Source of the DNA: Paracamarosporium sp. OC-R06-R3
Lineage: Eukaryota > Ascomycota > Dothideomycetes > Pleosporales > Didymosphaeriaceae
Reading direction: 5' to 3'
NCBI GenBank assembly: GCA_019828545.1
Contig: JACVRA010000322.1
Location: 1 to 42,639, forward strand
DNA: 42,639 nt
Part shown: positions 11,559-27,311 of the stretch, piece after piece
How positions within the stretch are numbered: the stretch's first letter is position 1
Layout: every line of letters begins with the position of its first letter
Program-made: the position numbers and the translations under genes
Notes under the pieces: model-generated
Databases searched by the model: none
Seen by the model: only the letters and a program-made list of their open reading frames with translations
What the model was told of the DNA's origin: nothing

Positions 11559-12479
11559 ATGGCCGGCAGCACGTAGGTCACCCATGCCCCTTCTCGCTGT
11601 GCAATGCTAACTTCGATTGCAGTGTTCCTTCCAAATCCTCCATCGAGGTCCCCGAGTCGGTGCTCAAGAAGCAGAAGGCCAACGCTAAGGCCACCGAGCA
11701 GCGTGCCGCCGACCTGAAGAAGAAGCGAGAGGTGCGATAATAACAATCTCCCATGATCTGCGTTGCAGATAGGAGTATCAACGTTGGCTAAGACTGTCTT
11801 AGGCCAACAAGAAGAAGCGCTCCGTCATCTTCGAGCGCGCCCAGAAGTACCAGCAGGAGTACGTCAAGGCCGAGCGCGACATCATCGAAGCCAAGCGCAA
11901 CGCGAAGCGCGATGACTCCTTCTTCGTTCCCGCCGAGCCCAAGCTTGCCTTCGTAGTCCGCATCAAGGGGTACGCATAGTTCCGCATCCTACGCCATAAT
12001 CGATTCTAACAATTCGCAGTATTAACAAGATCGACCCCAAGAAGCGCAAGACCCTCCAGCTGCTCCGTCTCCTCCAGATCAACAACGGTATCTTCGTCAA
12101 GCTTACCAAGGCCACCACCGAGATGCTCAAGATCGTCGAGCCCTTCGTCACCTACGGTTACCCCAACCTCAAGACTGTTCGTGAGCTCGTCTACAAGCGC
12201 GGCTACGGCAAGGTCAACAAGCAGCGCCTCCCGCTCTCCGACAACCAGATCATTGAGGAGAACCTTGGCCAGTACGGCATCGTCTGCGTTGAGGATCTCA
12301 TTCACGAGCTCTACACCGTCGGTCCCAACTTCAAGCAGGCCTCCAATTTCCTGTGGCCCTTCAAGCTCTCTTCCCCCACTGGTGGCTTCCGTCCCCGCAA
12401 GTTCAAGCACTTCATTGAGGGCGGTGACCTTGGTAACAGGGAGAACTTCATCAACGACCTTGTCCGCCAGATGAACTAG
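11559..12479 (+). CDS. RPL7: 60S ribosomal protein L7 (uL30)
   Basis: Four exons: 11559-11572, 11623-11731, 11803-11969, 12020-12479 (249 aa). This is a component of the large ribosomal subunit. The N-terminal eukaryotic extension is very basic ([22 protein letters not shown]). The uL30 core follows, with [17 protein letters not shown], then [15 protein letters not shown], the [12 protein letters not shown] segment [15 protein letters not shown], and the conserved end [15 protein letters not shown] ... NREN. The length equals that of other fungal L7 proteins. Codon use is strongly biased to C-ending codons, as expected for a very highly expressed gene. The first exon is only 14 bases (MAGS plus two bases). 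Intron-rich 5' ends are usual for fungal ribosomal protein genes. All three joins restore the frame. Confidence 0.97.
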
Positions 12480-14940
12480 GGTGGTTGTATGAGACGGCGT
12501 TAGGCTTCCGTAGAATATCCGTCTGGGTCATAGCATGGTGTCGTTTACCTGGGTCCAAAAGTTAGCTTAGGATTGAGGCCATGCCGGGCTCAGCCTGCAG
12601 GCCTGAGTGAGCCAATCCGTCTGAAAAGGACGACGGTTGGCCGCTCATTTGATGAATCAACATGTTCAAATGATACCCTGTTCCTTTGCATCTACTTGAC
12701 TTGATATACGTGTGAATGATTAACATGCAAAAACGAAGTTTGTCGCTTTGCTGATGTTCTTGCTATATACTTACGGATTTTGCGTTTCTGCGTTTTCATA
12801 TTGATCGCGCAATCATCTTAGCACCAAGGAAAATAGTGACGATGCAAAACCCAGGGATTCTTTCGACCCACGAGGCTTGATTTTCTCCACTTGGCTCTAT
12901 GCCCGCACCGCTTCACGCAAAGAAGAAAGGTTAAACAATCGGCAAGAAATATACAAGAAGATTTCCAATCGTCGCCGATAGCTGTTTGCCTTTTCAAAGG
13001 CAATGGTTCATCCATTCAAGAGGGCGTATCTCCAACCCTTACGGTATGCGACTTTTGCAGAGTTACAACCACGCATGGTCCCGCCGCTCCTTTGAATGTG
13101 ATGTGTGCCGTGGACCTTTCATTTATACAGAAGTCTGTGGAACGATTTTCCGCTACGACACATTTTTGAAACACATTGGGTGCTCTAGGCCATTTTACCG
13201 CTAGTCGTGGAACATCTGCTAATTGCTGATATTGCTTTATGAAGATCTAACCCGAGTATTCCACATGGTCGTCTATGCCAACTTGTTCGCAAGCTCGCGT
13301 TCATTAATCTAGACCTACGAGTGATCTCCAAAGATATGGACCCCATGGAAAGTGAGCGTATTCTAAAATCAGAAGATCATCAAATGCCTCAACCACCTCA
13401 GGAAGATTTACTCGTTTGAGGAAGCTGGCATTCGTTTATGCCTAGACTTTCTGGGACAATCAAGGAAGTGCACAAGGCTGCCAGTTAAACTTCAGTTGTG
13501 GGAGACTCGGACTCGTAGCCTTCGATTGGAATAGTAAACGCTGGTTACTTGCTCCAAGAGTTATTATGTGTCAGTCACCTCGTTATACCGATACCGATTT
13601 AGAAAGACAAAATTCTATTATTGCTAGGCCCTGCGGCATCGTGTGCGAACAAGGTGGTAGACAGTGATACCAAGTACACAACTATTGTTAGAAATCCTGA
13701 AACAAGACTACCGTTACCTTCTAGTCGGGACTTGAGACGCTGTACAGAGAGTGCCTATTTGAAAGCTCAACGCCGAAACCAGCAACGTTCAAATTGCATG
13801 TCCCACGAGATGAACACTAACGTTTGTTGACACGGTTAGAACGTCGAACACGCTGGCCACATTCTCTATGACAGTAGTTTTTCGAAGGTGTGGAGTCACG
13901 ACGGATGATGAGGCAGCTACAACCGCAAGCAGGAGAGGCTAACTAAGAGAACTAAAAATTGAACGCATAAGTTTCTAGCTGCTTAAAACAAGCTATTGCC
14001 ATGAGAAGTGCATGCCCTGGACCTTCGAGATAGATAGATGTCAGTCACCAAACGTTACACTCGTTCAAATTACGAGCAAGCACGCGATATGTATACATAA
14101 TTCGCTCAATTCTCGTCTTGTCACGGCCTTCCCTCTGATCTCTTGACTCTTTTAAGTCGTTTCGCATCATCTTACCACTATTATGGGATGATGTAGCTAT
14201 TAGAAAATCATGTATCATGCTACCTGGATGGTGGAGACATTTTGCGTATGACAAGGCATCTACCGCTCAGATTTTCCTACCCTTGCTTGATCGAACTAGA
14301 CCTGCATAATCCTGTAAAGTATTCTACACCGTTAATTCTACCAATTACAGAAATCTCACCGTCAGTCAATACAATACCTTAGCAAGAGAAATGGAGATTT
14401 GCCGAGATATCTGAATGATCATCTCTATACTACTACAAACATCTATGTACGCATGCCTATAGGGTAAGAAAAGCTCTGTTATAGCTTTCTTTCAGCTGTT
14501 TACTATCTGTATCGCATTCGAACTTGATTAATATCTCTACTGCTTCTCATATTGTATTTTCTGATATCGCGTGCGTACAACTACTGGGGCTTTGCGGTAG
14601 TCGGAAACAAAGAAGATCGAACAGGATGATTTATTACGAACAGATCAGAACGAGCATTGAAAAGAAGGCGTTCAGGACCAAATATGGCCCTTTTAATCGT
14701 AGGTTGGAAATATATAGGTTTTATGTATACAGGCTGTTGAGTTTGCAGGATTTGTTGGGCGGGAATAAAAAGATTGCTCGGCAAAGGGGATTGATCAGGG
14801 TTGTTAACCTGCTATATTTCAACCATAGAATCTTGGAAACAACCGTTTAGTGGATAGTTATTTAAGGGGTCGAGATAATTAATTGAGTACTGCGGCACAA
14901 CTTCGACCTCCACTAGTGACCAAGCGGTACCCTTACGTGA
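12480..14940. other. Gene-poor, AT-richer region
   Basis: About 2.5 kb without a convincing gene, with many stops and short frames. Frames at 13621-13830 and 14524-14850 have no motif I know. It lies between the convergent 3' ends of RPL7 and the rhodopsin-domain gene. It marks the change from conserved to accessory DNA and may contain degraded repeats that cannot be identified without comparison. Confidence 0.5.
12986..13204 (+). pseudogene. Possible relic of a zinc-finger-like protein
   Basis: An open frame of 72 codons has FECDVCRGPF followed by CGTIFRYDTFLKHIGC. This loosely follows fungal C2H2/C2HC finger spacing (C-x2-C, then F-x-R-x-D-x-L-x-K-H-x3-C), but cysteines are missing for a proper second finger. 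No upstream exon is evident. It may be a gene fragment or chance. Confidence 0.2.
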
Positions 14941-16260
14941 CTAATTCCAATTTCTTCTTACATCAACATCCTTGGTACTTTCCTCAGACTGCGTAACGTA
15001 GAAATCAGACTTCACACTGATGCCTCCGCGGTCTCCATGTCCATCAGAAGTATGCTCGCCGCTTCTTTGGATGCTATGGAGGAGGTATGCGTCCCGGCCC
15101 GGACGCTGCTTGTTGTCATCGTACCCGCTTGACCCTGCATATTTCTGCCCGGTCGAGACGATGGTTCTCGATAACGAGGGGAAGTACCTCTGTACGAAGG
15201 GTTTGAGACGAGCCACTGTTGTTTCGTTAGGTGGTTGTTTAAGTATAGATACGTGATAGGAGATGACTCACAGCTGGCACCCAAAATCCCAACATTCAAC
15301 TCAATGGCAGACCAGACTCCAACTCTAGCTTGGCACCACGTAATGTCCGGATTGTTTTGAATGTCGGCTACAAAGGCGGTCCTGCCGATAGAGGCGACAA
15401 CACATAATGAGCCTAAAGTCATCAGAATTCCCACTGAGATCTTTTGACGCATTGGCATCTGAAGTTGATGAACCAAAGGAACTGGTAGAACAATGACTGC
15501 TACGTCTGACACGATGTTCAATGCTGCATGAGCAGTGCCAGCGTTGGTGAGGCACACAACGCTACCATGGAGCGGATCGCAAGGCCCGGTTACCAGTACC
15601 GTAAGAACAATGGTATATGAAACAATGCAGACAGCGAGAATCCAGGCACTCATTTTGCCCCATTTGGCATGATAAACCTGATGAATGAGGGTCAAGACCG
15701 ATAGTTTGGTGAGGGTTGGAGTCCAAAAGTAGGTCACAGACATGGCGACGAGTTGCTATCCGCACCGTTCTCGTTAGCCGCATACGCAGATATTAGTCGC
15801 CGCCGAGAGATACATACTTGTAAATACCCCGAAATTTCTGTCGCCTCGACATTCCATAGATGTCTCCCAAAGCCATACTTGATAGCTAGCTTGAGTTAGG
15901 GCTCGGTCCATTGCAATGCAATGTTTTCGACATTGCAAAAGTTCGAGGTAAGCTCACCAATCATAGTGCAAGTAATCGAGCCAGCACCTATACCCCAGGA
16001 TGCGACTAAGAAGACTGAGAGTGAATAACGTTAGTGGTGTACAAAAACGAAAATAGAAAGGACATCTTACAATCACCGAGATCGGTCCTTCTGTTGATGA
16101 AGGCTGAGGTATAGACTCGGAGGAAGAGAAAAACCGTTGCAATTGCGTATGTTGAGAGATTGGCAACAATAAGTGCAATTTGCAATGAAGTGTAATCGCC
16201 ACCAAAGACTGCTACCTCACCCTTCGGGGCCGGCATCACACCTTGTGGAGAGCCTGCCAT
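14941..16260 (-). CDS. PTH11-like integral membrane protein, fungal rhodopsin domain
   Basis: Five exons on the minus strand: 16260-16071, 16014-15958, 15885-15818, 15755-15272, 15215-14941 (357 aa). Seven hydrophobic segments are expected. Helix 1 is LQIALIVANLSTYAIATVFLF, followed by RVYTSAFINRRTDLGD, the loop typical of this family. FFLVASWGIGAG, then the YGFGRHLW loop, FWTPTLTKLSVLTLIHQV, ILAVCIVSYTIVLTVLV, ALNIVSDVAVIVLPVPLV with the NIxxDxxxxxLP motif, and SVGILMTLGSLCVV follow. The last span ends VWSAIELNVGILGASLARLKPF, then a soluble Ser-rich tail. There is no CFEM domain. Members are proposed fungal receptors or membrane sensors and are common in metabolic clusters. The four introns (56, 72, 62, 56 bp) restore frame and family motifs. 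It is divergent from the acyltransferase gene. Confidence 0.85.
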
Positions 16261-17011
16261 CGCGATCAAATGCCGAGCATAAGCCGAATTGGTGTTTTCG
16301 AATGGAACTTTCGGACCGGTCGGAGGCTCTTTCAAAGGACAATGCTGCTCAAGGCTTGGTATGGTAGTGTGAGCATTGTGGCAGGAAAAAGAACGATCGC
16401 GAGGCTGTGGTCATTAATAAGGCTTGCTCCTGCCAGGGTCACATTCACCATTGGCCATTGTAAGGGTTGCCAAGCCGGAAGAAAACTTAGGTTGGTGGCT
16501 TGGGGCCGAACTGGGGTTTGCGCATTATCACCAAGCTAGGTACGCAGGGGAGTAGCGTTGCACTGCAGCAGGGCGATGATGAGACAGAGGCATACGGCGC
16601 CACCCGTGCACCTGTGTTCCATGATTGGGTCGTTGTACACCAACCGTCTGCATCCTGCAAATCCCAATCTCTGAATCCTTATACTAGGCCATAAACATCT
16701 GGCGCACAAGTTCATGCGGCACAGATTCCAATTCCCCATGTTTTTATCCCTTTTCCATGTCCACAAAGCATTGACTGATACTCACGTCTCATAACCTGAT
16801 CCTCACTCGTAATTTTGAGCCACGGCCTTTCATCCAGAAAATTATTTACCCCAGTTGTTCACCCGGGATTTGTTGAACCGCGAAACAGGCAGAACGCAGA
16901 CGCCCTAGCTGGTCGCCTAGTTCTGCTAGGTAGTCAGCGACACTTCTCTACAGCTGCTTGTTTGCTTTTTGGGCAACTGAGCACCTGCAAGGCCCCCCTC
17001 CAGCACACAAC
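16261..17011. promoter_or_regulatory. Divergent promoter region, membrane protein / acyltransferase
   Basis: The 751 bp lie between two start codons that point away from each other, so it probably serves both genes. I see no gene in it. The open frames on both strands lack motifs. The shared upstream region is the only sequence argument for co-regulation. Confidence 0.45.
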
Positions 17012-18508
17012 ATGGCGTTCCATGAGCAGAAGTCGGCCACGGCCGCTGAGCCTGATCTGGTCATTCCGCTGCACTACTTTGATAACAACACTATGTTCAC
17101 GAGCATCACGATGCACGCGATCATGGTCTACGATGAGATCTTAGATCCCGACAAGCTCCGCTTGAGTCTTTCTCAGTTGATTGAGCGTGAAACATGGAAA
17201 AAGCTGGGTGCAAGACTGAAAAAGGGGGTAAGTTAACCAGACATTCAATTTGGAAAATACCTATTCACGGATGTTGACGCCTAACAGAAAAACGGAGCTG
17301 AGCTACACGTTCCGCAAAAATTTACCTCGACCCGCCCTGCCATCGCATATAAACACGTTTCTCTCGACATGAAAAAGGCAGACCACCCTGAAGCTTCTCG
17401 CATACCCAGTTCGAAGTCGGCACCCTTGGACCGTCCTGCACTCGTTGGAAATCCCGAAGATTGGACCGAATTGTGTTGTGGTGCTGATTCGCCCAAAACG
17501 ATTTCAGATTATGTAGGCTCGGATCGGCCCGTGACCGGTCTCCGCGTAGTGTCTTTCAAAGACGCTACCATCGTCAATATTCACTGGCTCCATATCGCGG
17601 CCGATGCCATGGCACTCAAGGCTATCCTTGATAATTGGGTATTAGTCCTTCAAGGCCGTGAAGCCGAAATTCCCCTCCTCCATGGTTTTGATGAGGACCC
17701 GCTGCGCGAGCTGGGGCTTCACCCCACAGAGCCGTTTGACCTCGCAGGGTCCGAGCTGTCAAAATGGGGTACAGCATCGTATGCGCTGCGGAATGGCTAT
17801 AGTATTGCTATAGGGAAGAAAGAAAACCGGACCGTCTGTATTCCAGCATCTTTCTTGGAAAAGCTTCGAAAAACCGCACTCCAGGAGCTAAGAGAAAAGG
17901 GCACCATGGACCCGTTTCTGACTGACAACGATGTCATCACAGCCTGGTTCTCGCGTCTTGCCTTCTCTCATTTGCCTCCCGAGAAGCCCGTGACCATCAT
18001 GCAAGCCATGTCTATACGGCGTGCACTTGAACGGGATCTTTTACCCCCAGGCAAACCCTACGTATCCAACTGCCTTAGCTATACGAGTGTCCTGAAAACC
18101 AAACAGGAAGTTGATCAGTCTTTCGGACTTTTGGCAGGGGATATACGGGAGGGTATCAATAAGCACGGCACGCGCGAGCAGATTGAAGCGTATTGGAGCA
18201 TGGGTAGGAGCAATGCCTGGCCACTGGGTCCAATGCCTATATTCTTCGGCAAGGCGAACATGCACCACATAGGGTTTTCAAACTGGAAAAAGGTCAAGGC
18301 TAACTTAACGGATCTCTCGGCGGCATGTGTAACCAAGAGAGATACCCCTCTATACCCATCGTTTGTTTCGCAGATTCAGGGCGGCATTGCTTATCCTGAT
18401 GGTTTCATCATTACTGGGAAGGACGTTCAGGGTAATTATTGGCTCGAGGGATACCGGCCCGGCGGACTATGGGCACACATAGAGAAGTTGCTCAAGACGG
18501 ACATCTAA
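17012..18508 (+). CDS. BAHD-like O-acyltransferase (transferase family)
   Basis: Two exons: 17012-17227 and 17288-18508, with a 60 bp GTAAGT/CAG intron (478 aa). The catalytic HxxxD motif is HIAAD (His174, Asp178) within VNIHWLHIAADAMALK, as in CoA-dependent acyltransferases of PF02458. The N-terminus VIPLHYFDN and the early pairing helix fit the first condensation-like lobe. The C-terminal DFGWG-type motif is not obvious; the corresponding region reads GFSNWKKVKANLTDLS. Fungal relatives acetylate or acylate hydroxyl groups of terpenoids and other metabolites (for example trichothecene 3-O-acetyltransferase or the botrydial acetyltransferase). The terpene cyclase 1.9 kb downstream supports a tailoring role. 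The acyl donor and substrate are unknown. The start is the first ATG in frame with the conserved lobe. Confidence 0.86.
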
Positions 18509-22098
<3,590 letters not shown>

Positions 22099-23126
22099 GC
22101 GTTTCATCCGAGTACTTTGTATAGCGTTTCAGCGTGTTTGAACACCGATTTTCTTATGTAGAATATATAAAGGATTTGCCAATAACGTCAGCAAGTTCAT
22201 AACCAAATCCTCAGGAGTCGGTCCTTGCCTAGAGTGGTTGGTGTAGCGGGCCGCCTCGCGTCCGTAGATTTCCGACCCCTGACGATCAGCCTGTGACATG
22301 GAATGGCAGCGCGCTGTCATAGCTTTAGAATGATACTGCTACTTCCTGAGGGTCCTATAACATCTACATTGCTGCTTTTGTATTGTGTTGGACAACCATG
22401 TGAGGCGCACAGATCAATGTTCATCTTTAGTCTTTTAGATGTCTTGCACATAGTTGATGCTGATCGGGGCTGGTGCTCACCGCCATATGTGCAGTCTTCT
22501 CCAGTTCGGGTGCCTAGCGTTGAAGGATTTCAAAGGATGAACTAGGTTTGCAAAAGGCAATTCTCATACTGATGTCAGTCATCCTATATCGGTCCCCCAA
22601 CCAAGGTTACGCTCTAATAGGGTTCTGAGCCCCAAAAACGATAACTTTCTGTCTGTGCAAGGTGACGTAAGAATCCATATTGATTATCGCCACCAGCAAA
22701 TCTAATTAGATTAACCAAATCCGTACAACACTGGATCAAAACGAGGCTCATCGGAAGGCCAAAATGGGATGATCAGCGCGAGTACGCAAATCATTATAGC
22801 CACCTTTCCAATCCTAAAAGGATCCTCCCGACGTTAGGCATTTGAAGCAGGAGGCTACAGCATGGGCCTCCAACATCTACCGTGTGGCCTCGCAAGGAAT
22901 GATTCTGCCAAGTATTTCCGAACGTCTGTCACCACAGCTTCCAAGGTTTTGATCAATCGATGACCGAATCGTACGTCTCGCGTTGGAATTTTCTCCCCCC
23001 ATGTTCGTCAGTGGCGAAACGTCTTCTCACGAGCCATATGATTGATCGTATTTCTCTACTTTCTCTGGTGGAACGCACCTGATTCCTCACTTATACACTT
23101 TTCACCTCATTTTCACGCTTGCCAAC
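22099..23126. other. Intergenic between cyclase and P450
   Basis: About 1 kb without a supported gene. It contains TGACGTAA at 22663-22670, a CRE/bZIP-type site, and the palindrome TCTAATTAGA at 22701-22710. Both are possible regulatory words upstream of the P450, not proof of binding. Confidence 0.5.
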
Positions 23127-24778
23127 ATGTTCGACACGTTTTTTCTATACCTAGTGGTCTCTGGGATCTTATACTATATCGGCAGCGCAATTTACTATGT
23201 AACACTGCATCCGCTCGCCTCATTACCGGGCCCTATACCTTGTGGGATCAGTCGCATACCTTACTGGTATGTCTCGCTTCGTGGTGTTGATGTGTTTTGG
23301 ATGAAGAAGCTACACGACAAGTATGGCCCTATAGTAAGGTTTGGTCCAACAGACGTTAGCTATGCTTCGGTCGAAGGATGGCAGGAGATTCACGGCGCAA
23401 AAGTTCAAGAGAAGGCTGTAGAATTCTCTCCGCAACCCGTCAATGGTGTGTAAGCTCTCAACTGCTCTCTTTACAACGCTGACGTTGATAGGCGTGGCAC
23501 CTTTCTTGACGGCTGCTCATGAGGACCATACTCGAATGCGTCGCATATTTTCTCCAGCTTTCTCGGCAAGATCTCTCAAAGCGCAAGAACCTCTCTTTCA
23601 GAGATATGCAGATCTTCTCAAGTACAAGGTTTCGGAAGTGGGCGAAGACGGCAAGAAGCCTATTGATATTGGAGAGCTGCTCAACTTCACAACCTTTGAC
23701 GTTATGGCTGAGCTCACCTTTGGTCATAACCTGCGGATGCTGGCAAAGACTGAGTACAGTCCATGGGTAGCATCTATTGTTGGTTCTCTCAAGATGTTGC
23801 CTCTGGTGGCTATGATCAACTACTATCCATTGCTGCGAATCACTTTGTTTGAACGATTTCAACCGAAAAGGATTGCTGAACAGAGGAAGGCGCATTGTGC
23901 ATTTTCTGAGGAGCTTGTAAACAGACGACTGAAGGCGGGATCGACTAAGCCTGATGTGTGGAACCTCGTCCTAGACGACAAGGGGAAAGGCTTGACACTG
24001 AAGGAAATGCACTCCAACGCTGAGGTTTTTATGTTGGCCGGATCAGAAACGACCGGTAAGTCTTCACCAAAGGGATAGGAACGCACGAATATGTAACTGA
24101 CTCGGAACGCTTTCTCGAAGCCACTCTTCTGAGCGGTGCCATATACTATCTACTCAAGAATCCCAGCATTTTCGAAACTCTTGTTAAAGAAGTCAGAAGC
24201 TCGTTCGGTAACCACGAAAAGATGACTCAAGAGAACCTTGGCAGCTTGAAATACCTGAACGCATGTATGTAAGAATCTTGCTTCACGGCACAGCGAGCGG
24301 ACTGTATGCTGACAATGTACTACCATCAGGTCTTAAGGAAGCGCTTCGTATCTACCCTCCGGTGCCGATAGGTAGCCCCCGCATCATACAAAAGGGCGGC
24401 CAGATGATTCTTGGAAAATGGATCCCCCCAGAGACACGGGTGTCCGTTCATCACTGGACAACCTATCACTCAGAATCTAATTTTACCAACCCCTACAAAT
24501 ACATCCCTGAGCGATGGCTAGGATCGGACCCTAAGTACGCTGGTGACTCATTCAGCGCTCATCAGCCATTCGGGTATGGATATCGAAACTGCATTGGGCA
24601 GAATATGGCTATGCACGAGATGAGACTGCTCATGTCTACCCTGCTTTTAAATTTCGACCTGGAGCTCTGTGAAGAGAGTAAGAACTGGGCAGATCAGAAG
24701 TCTTTTGCTCTATGGATTAAGGACCCGCTGATGGTACGCGCAACTGCGCGGGGCGGGAAGAAGGCTGATTCAATGTAA
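23127..24778 (+). CDS. Cytochrome P450 monooxygenase
   Basis: Four exons: 23127-23445, 23492-24055, 24121-24264, 24330-24778 (491 aa). A membrane anchor of about 20 residues (FFLYLVVSGILYYIGSAIYY) is followed by the Pro-rich hinge HPLASLPGP. The I-helix oxygen motif is AGSETT (289-294), the K-helix ExxR is EALR (346-349), PERW is at 402-405 and the heme-binding loop is FGYGYRNCIG with Cys430 as heme ligand. All P450 hallmarks are intact, so the enzyme should be active in the endoplasmic reticulum with a P450 reductase. The position beside a terpene cyclase suggests oxidation of the terpene skeleton. Introns are 46, 65 and 65 bp, each restoring frame. The first donor is GTGTGT, which is weaker than the others. 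Confidence 0.92.
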
Positions 24779-25539
24779 AGGATGACATGTCCTAATAGTC
24801 TAACCGAATTCAAAGAATGCCTCTATGGCTGATAACGAAGTATTTTGACGTGAATGCGGCAGACAGTGCGGTGAATGCGTGACTAAATCGATGTTCAACC
24901 TCATGAGAGAAAACGCTCACCCATTTCTCTACAAGGAACAGCTAATCAACCAGTATCGAACCAGTGTTTTCTTTCGTGGATAGGAAACCAGATATTGTTC
25001 TGGATCCTGTAGGTAATACTTCTTTTTTAGAAGGTGAGCCGGACATGTCACTTGAGTAATCTCGAAGTTTCCACGACCTGGACTTTGAAGACACCTCTAT
25101 ATGTGAGCAAACTTTCGAGATAGTTTCGAAATCCTGGAGCACAAATTCAATCTTTGCTCAAACTTTTGGTCAGGCACTATTCGGGTAGATTTTATGAGCA
25201 GGGGAAGGGATGGATAGAGAAGAGGGTAGTCCAGTGCCATCCTGTTGTGTATGTCCAGGATTGGTCAGATACACTAAACGCACTATATCAGAGAATACTG
25301 TTTTTATTAATTGAGAATAACATTTCTGTTCCATGTACACAGATTCTACTCAAGAATTGCTCCAGGAATGTGACAATGTAACTTCCTCGATTCATAGGTG
25401 TCGCTATTCGCTTCTCTACATTTATATTAGACGCCCGCCATTGATTCCTGAGACACACCTCCAGAGCGGACGGCTTCCTTCGCTTCGCTGGAGTAATTCT
25501 GTGAACGCCGTTCGAATGCGGTAAATCGCAGTCCACAGG
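24779..25539. other. Convergent intergenic region
   Basis: Lies between the 3' ends of the plus-strand P450 and the minus-strand UstYa-like gene. Short frames on both strands show no motif. It separates the terpenoid-like gene set from the UstYa-type set. Confidence 0.5.
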
Positions 25540-26571
25540 CTATATATTGATAGGTGCAGGTATAAACTCAAGCTCCTTCACAAACGGATCCTTAAAGCTC
25601 TCAATCACAATATTCGATCTAACCCACTTCTTTATCTGATTAATGTCTCTGCACTTCTTGTGAACGGAGAAGTCGACCTTCAATGCTTCGGGTGGTGTAC
25701 CCGGTAGCGGTTTGAGTATGAAATAAGGCGTCACGTCTGTCCTGCACACCAAGTCTTGCCGAAGGAGTTCAATGCAATGGTCTGGTGGATGTCAGACTCT
25801 GGGGTTTAGCAAAAGGCTAGGAAAGAGGATGAAAAGACTTGCCCACATGCTTGCGGCTATATTCCGGGTCCTGCATAAGAATCTGGGGCAAGCGGCCTTG
25901 CTTATAATATTCCTCTTTGTAGCTGATTTGTCTCAGGACATTCTGGGATGCGAATACTCTTCGTTAGCGGACGTCGCTATCACCAATTCTAGAAAAAACA
26001 TACCACACAATGAATCTGATGAAAGCCCCATGCTGACGCTGCTAGGTCGCCTGATTCCGTATGATACAATTTGGGCATCGTTTCCTTGCTTATATTGAAC
26101 AAGTGCAGATTCCCCTTCGGTATACTGAAAGCACTTCCCTCTATCAACTCTTCCCATTGCCAATCGAGTTCCGGGGTGGGTATCCCTCGGTAAGGAGACG
26201 GCTGCTCGAATTCGCCTAGAAAGTTCGTCTCATGGTACTCTACCGCGTCGAAAACCGGCGCTATAAGAAGTCAGACTTAAAGTAGGGGGGTCCTCGAATA
26301 AAGAGCTGTTCGAGATAGACTGCAGGCTTAACGCACACCAGGTATGGAGTTTCTGTGTACAAGCACTGTCGGAAGGCTCCTGGTACTGCGACAGAATGAA
26401 CAGCGTCAAAGAGCAGGTGAATGCTAGAGCCTGAAGAAACCAAGTCCACCAGCAGTTTAGAAGGGTGCGTTTGGAAGTTCGTCTGGATATGAAAATTTCG
26501 TCTCTTTTCTCGTCTTCTAGAAGAGCGTCCTCCGAGTCACCTCGCTCTGCGGACGAGTAGGGAATGGTCAT
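25540..26571 (-). CDS. UstYa-like (DUF3328) oxidase, copy 1
   Basis: Four exons on the minus strand: 26571-26337, 26260-26004, 25942-25843, 25781-25540 (277 aa). A charged cytosolic N-terminus is followed by one membrane span (ALAFTCSLTLFIL) and the family motif CTQKLHTWSPVFDAVEYHE. The two HxxHC motifs that mark UstYa proteins are HQIHC (exon 2) and HVDHC (exon 3-4 junction), the latter followed by IELLRQDLVCRTDVTPYF. The family carries out oxidative cyclisation or hydroxylation of peptides (UstYa/UstYb in ustiloxin, homologues in phomopsin, asperipin and cyclochlorotine). Intron 3 (25842-25782) begins GCAAGT and is a GC-AG intron. Only that join gives the HVDHC motif. The gene is on the same strand as the putative precursor peptide gene about 1.1 kb upstream. 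Confidence 0.86.
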
Positions 26572-27311
26572 CTCAATAACCGGTTTCGATGGGAATGTGT
26601 GCAAACAAAAAATTCATACAAAAGAAAAATGACTTCCGTGTGAACACGCCTCGGAATTTGACGCTGATTTACCACTGTCACGTGCCATGACTATCAGTAG
26701 TGAGCTTCATCCGTTAAGTTCTCACATGCTGCTTCGATACCTACAAGGCTCCTGTAATCTGACCACACTCTAGATTACGACTCATGTCATCATTATGGCA
26801 GTGTGTGTATCCATAGGATTATTGGCAGGCGTAAGTCTGCATATGCAGGCTTACCCTAACCTCGCAAGGTTCTCTACCCCGCAGCGCGGGGCAAGGTAAG
26901 CAAGCAACCCCACCCAGCGAGTAAGCTCGGCGTTGTTGACTGTTCGGCCCGCCTCATACCGTCAGCTACGACAATGCAAACAATTGGCGATGCTATAGTT
27001 TCGGTCCAATTCTGTGTATACCCTCCCAAGTCTTCTCGACATTCGCTCGAAACAGTGCCCGCTACGCTTTACGGTCAATGCGAATGAATAAAAAGATAGA
27101 GGACACGAAGCATTCTGAGAGACGAAACATTTGTATAAACTATCTTGGGCCATTTCTTAGGATTCCTACATGGTTCTCGTTGGTAGATAAGTATCCCAGT
27201 GGTTAGTGGCCTGAATACTCGAGCGTAAATCTGCAAATTGGGGGATCGACCACTTTGAAGTTTCAAAAAGCTTCGGGAACTGTCGTTCAAGTTGGCTTTT
27301 AGATAAGGTTG
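26572..27311. other. Intergenic with a strong hairpin cluster
   Basis: Upstream of UstYa-like copy 1. A CACGTG box lies at 26679-26684, about 110 bp before its start. A set of nested inverted repeats lies at 26831-26901. No gene is supported. Confidence 0.5.
26831..26901. repeat. Nested inverted repeats, possible cruciform or MITE remnant
   Basis: A 24 bp near-perfect palindrome (26831-26854, arms GTAAG-CTGCA, one mismatched pair) overlaps an outer stem GCTTACC (26849-26855) / GGTAAGC (26895-26901). This outer stem encloses two hairpins: AACCT/AGGTT (26858-26862 with 26867-26871) and CCCCGC/GCGGGG (26877-26882 with 26886-26891). All were seen directly. Confidence 0.75.

Noticed and set aside
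12006..12410. 134-codon minus-strand frame rich in Leu, Val and Glu
   Set aside because: Antisense shadow of RPL7 caused by its biased codon use.
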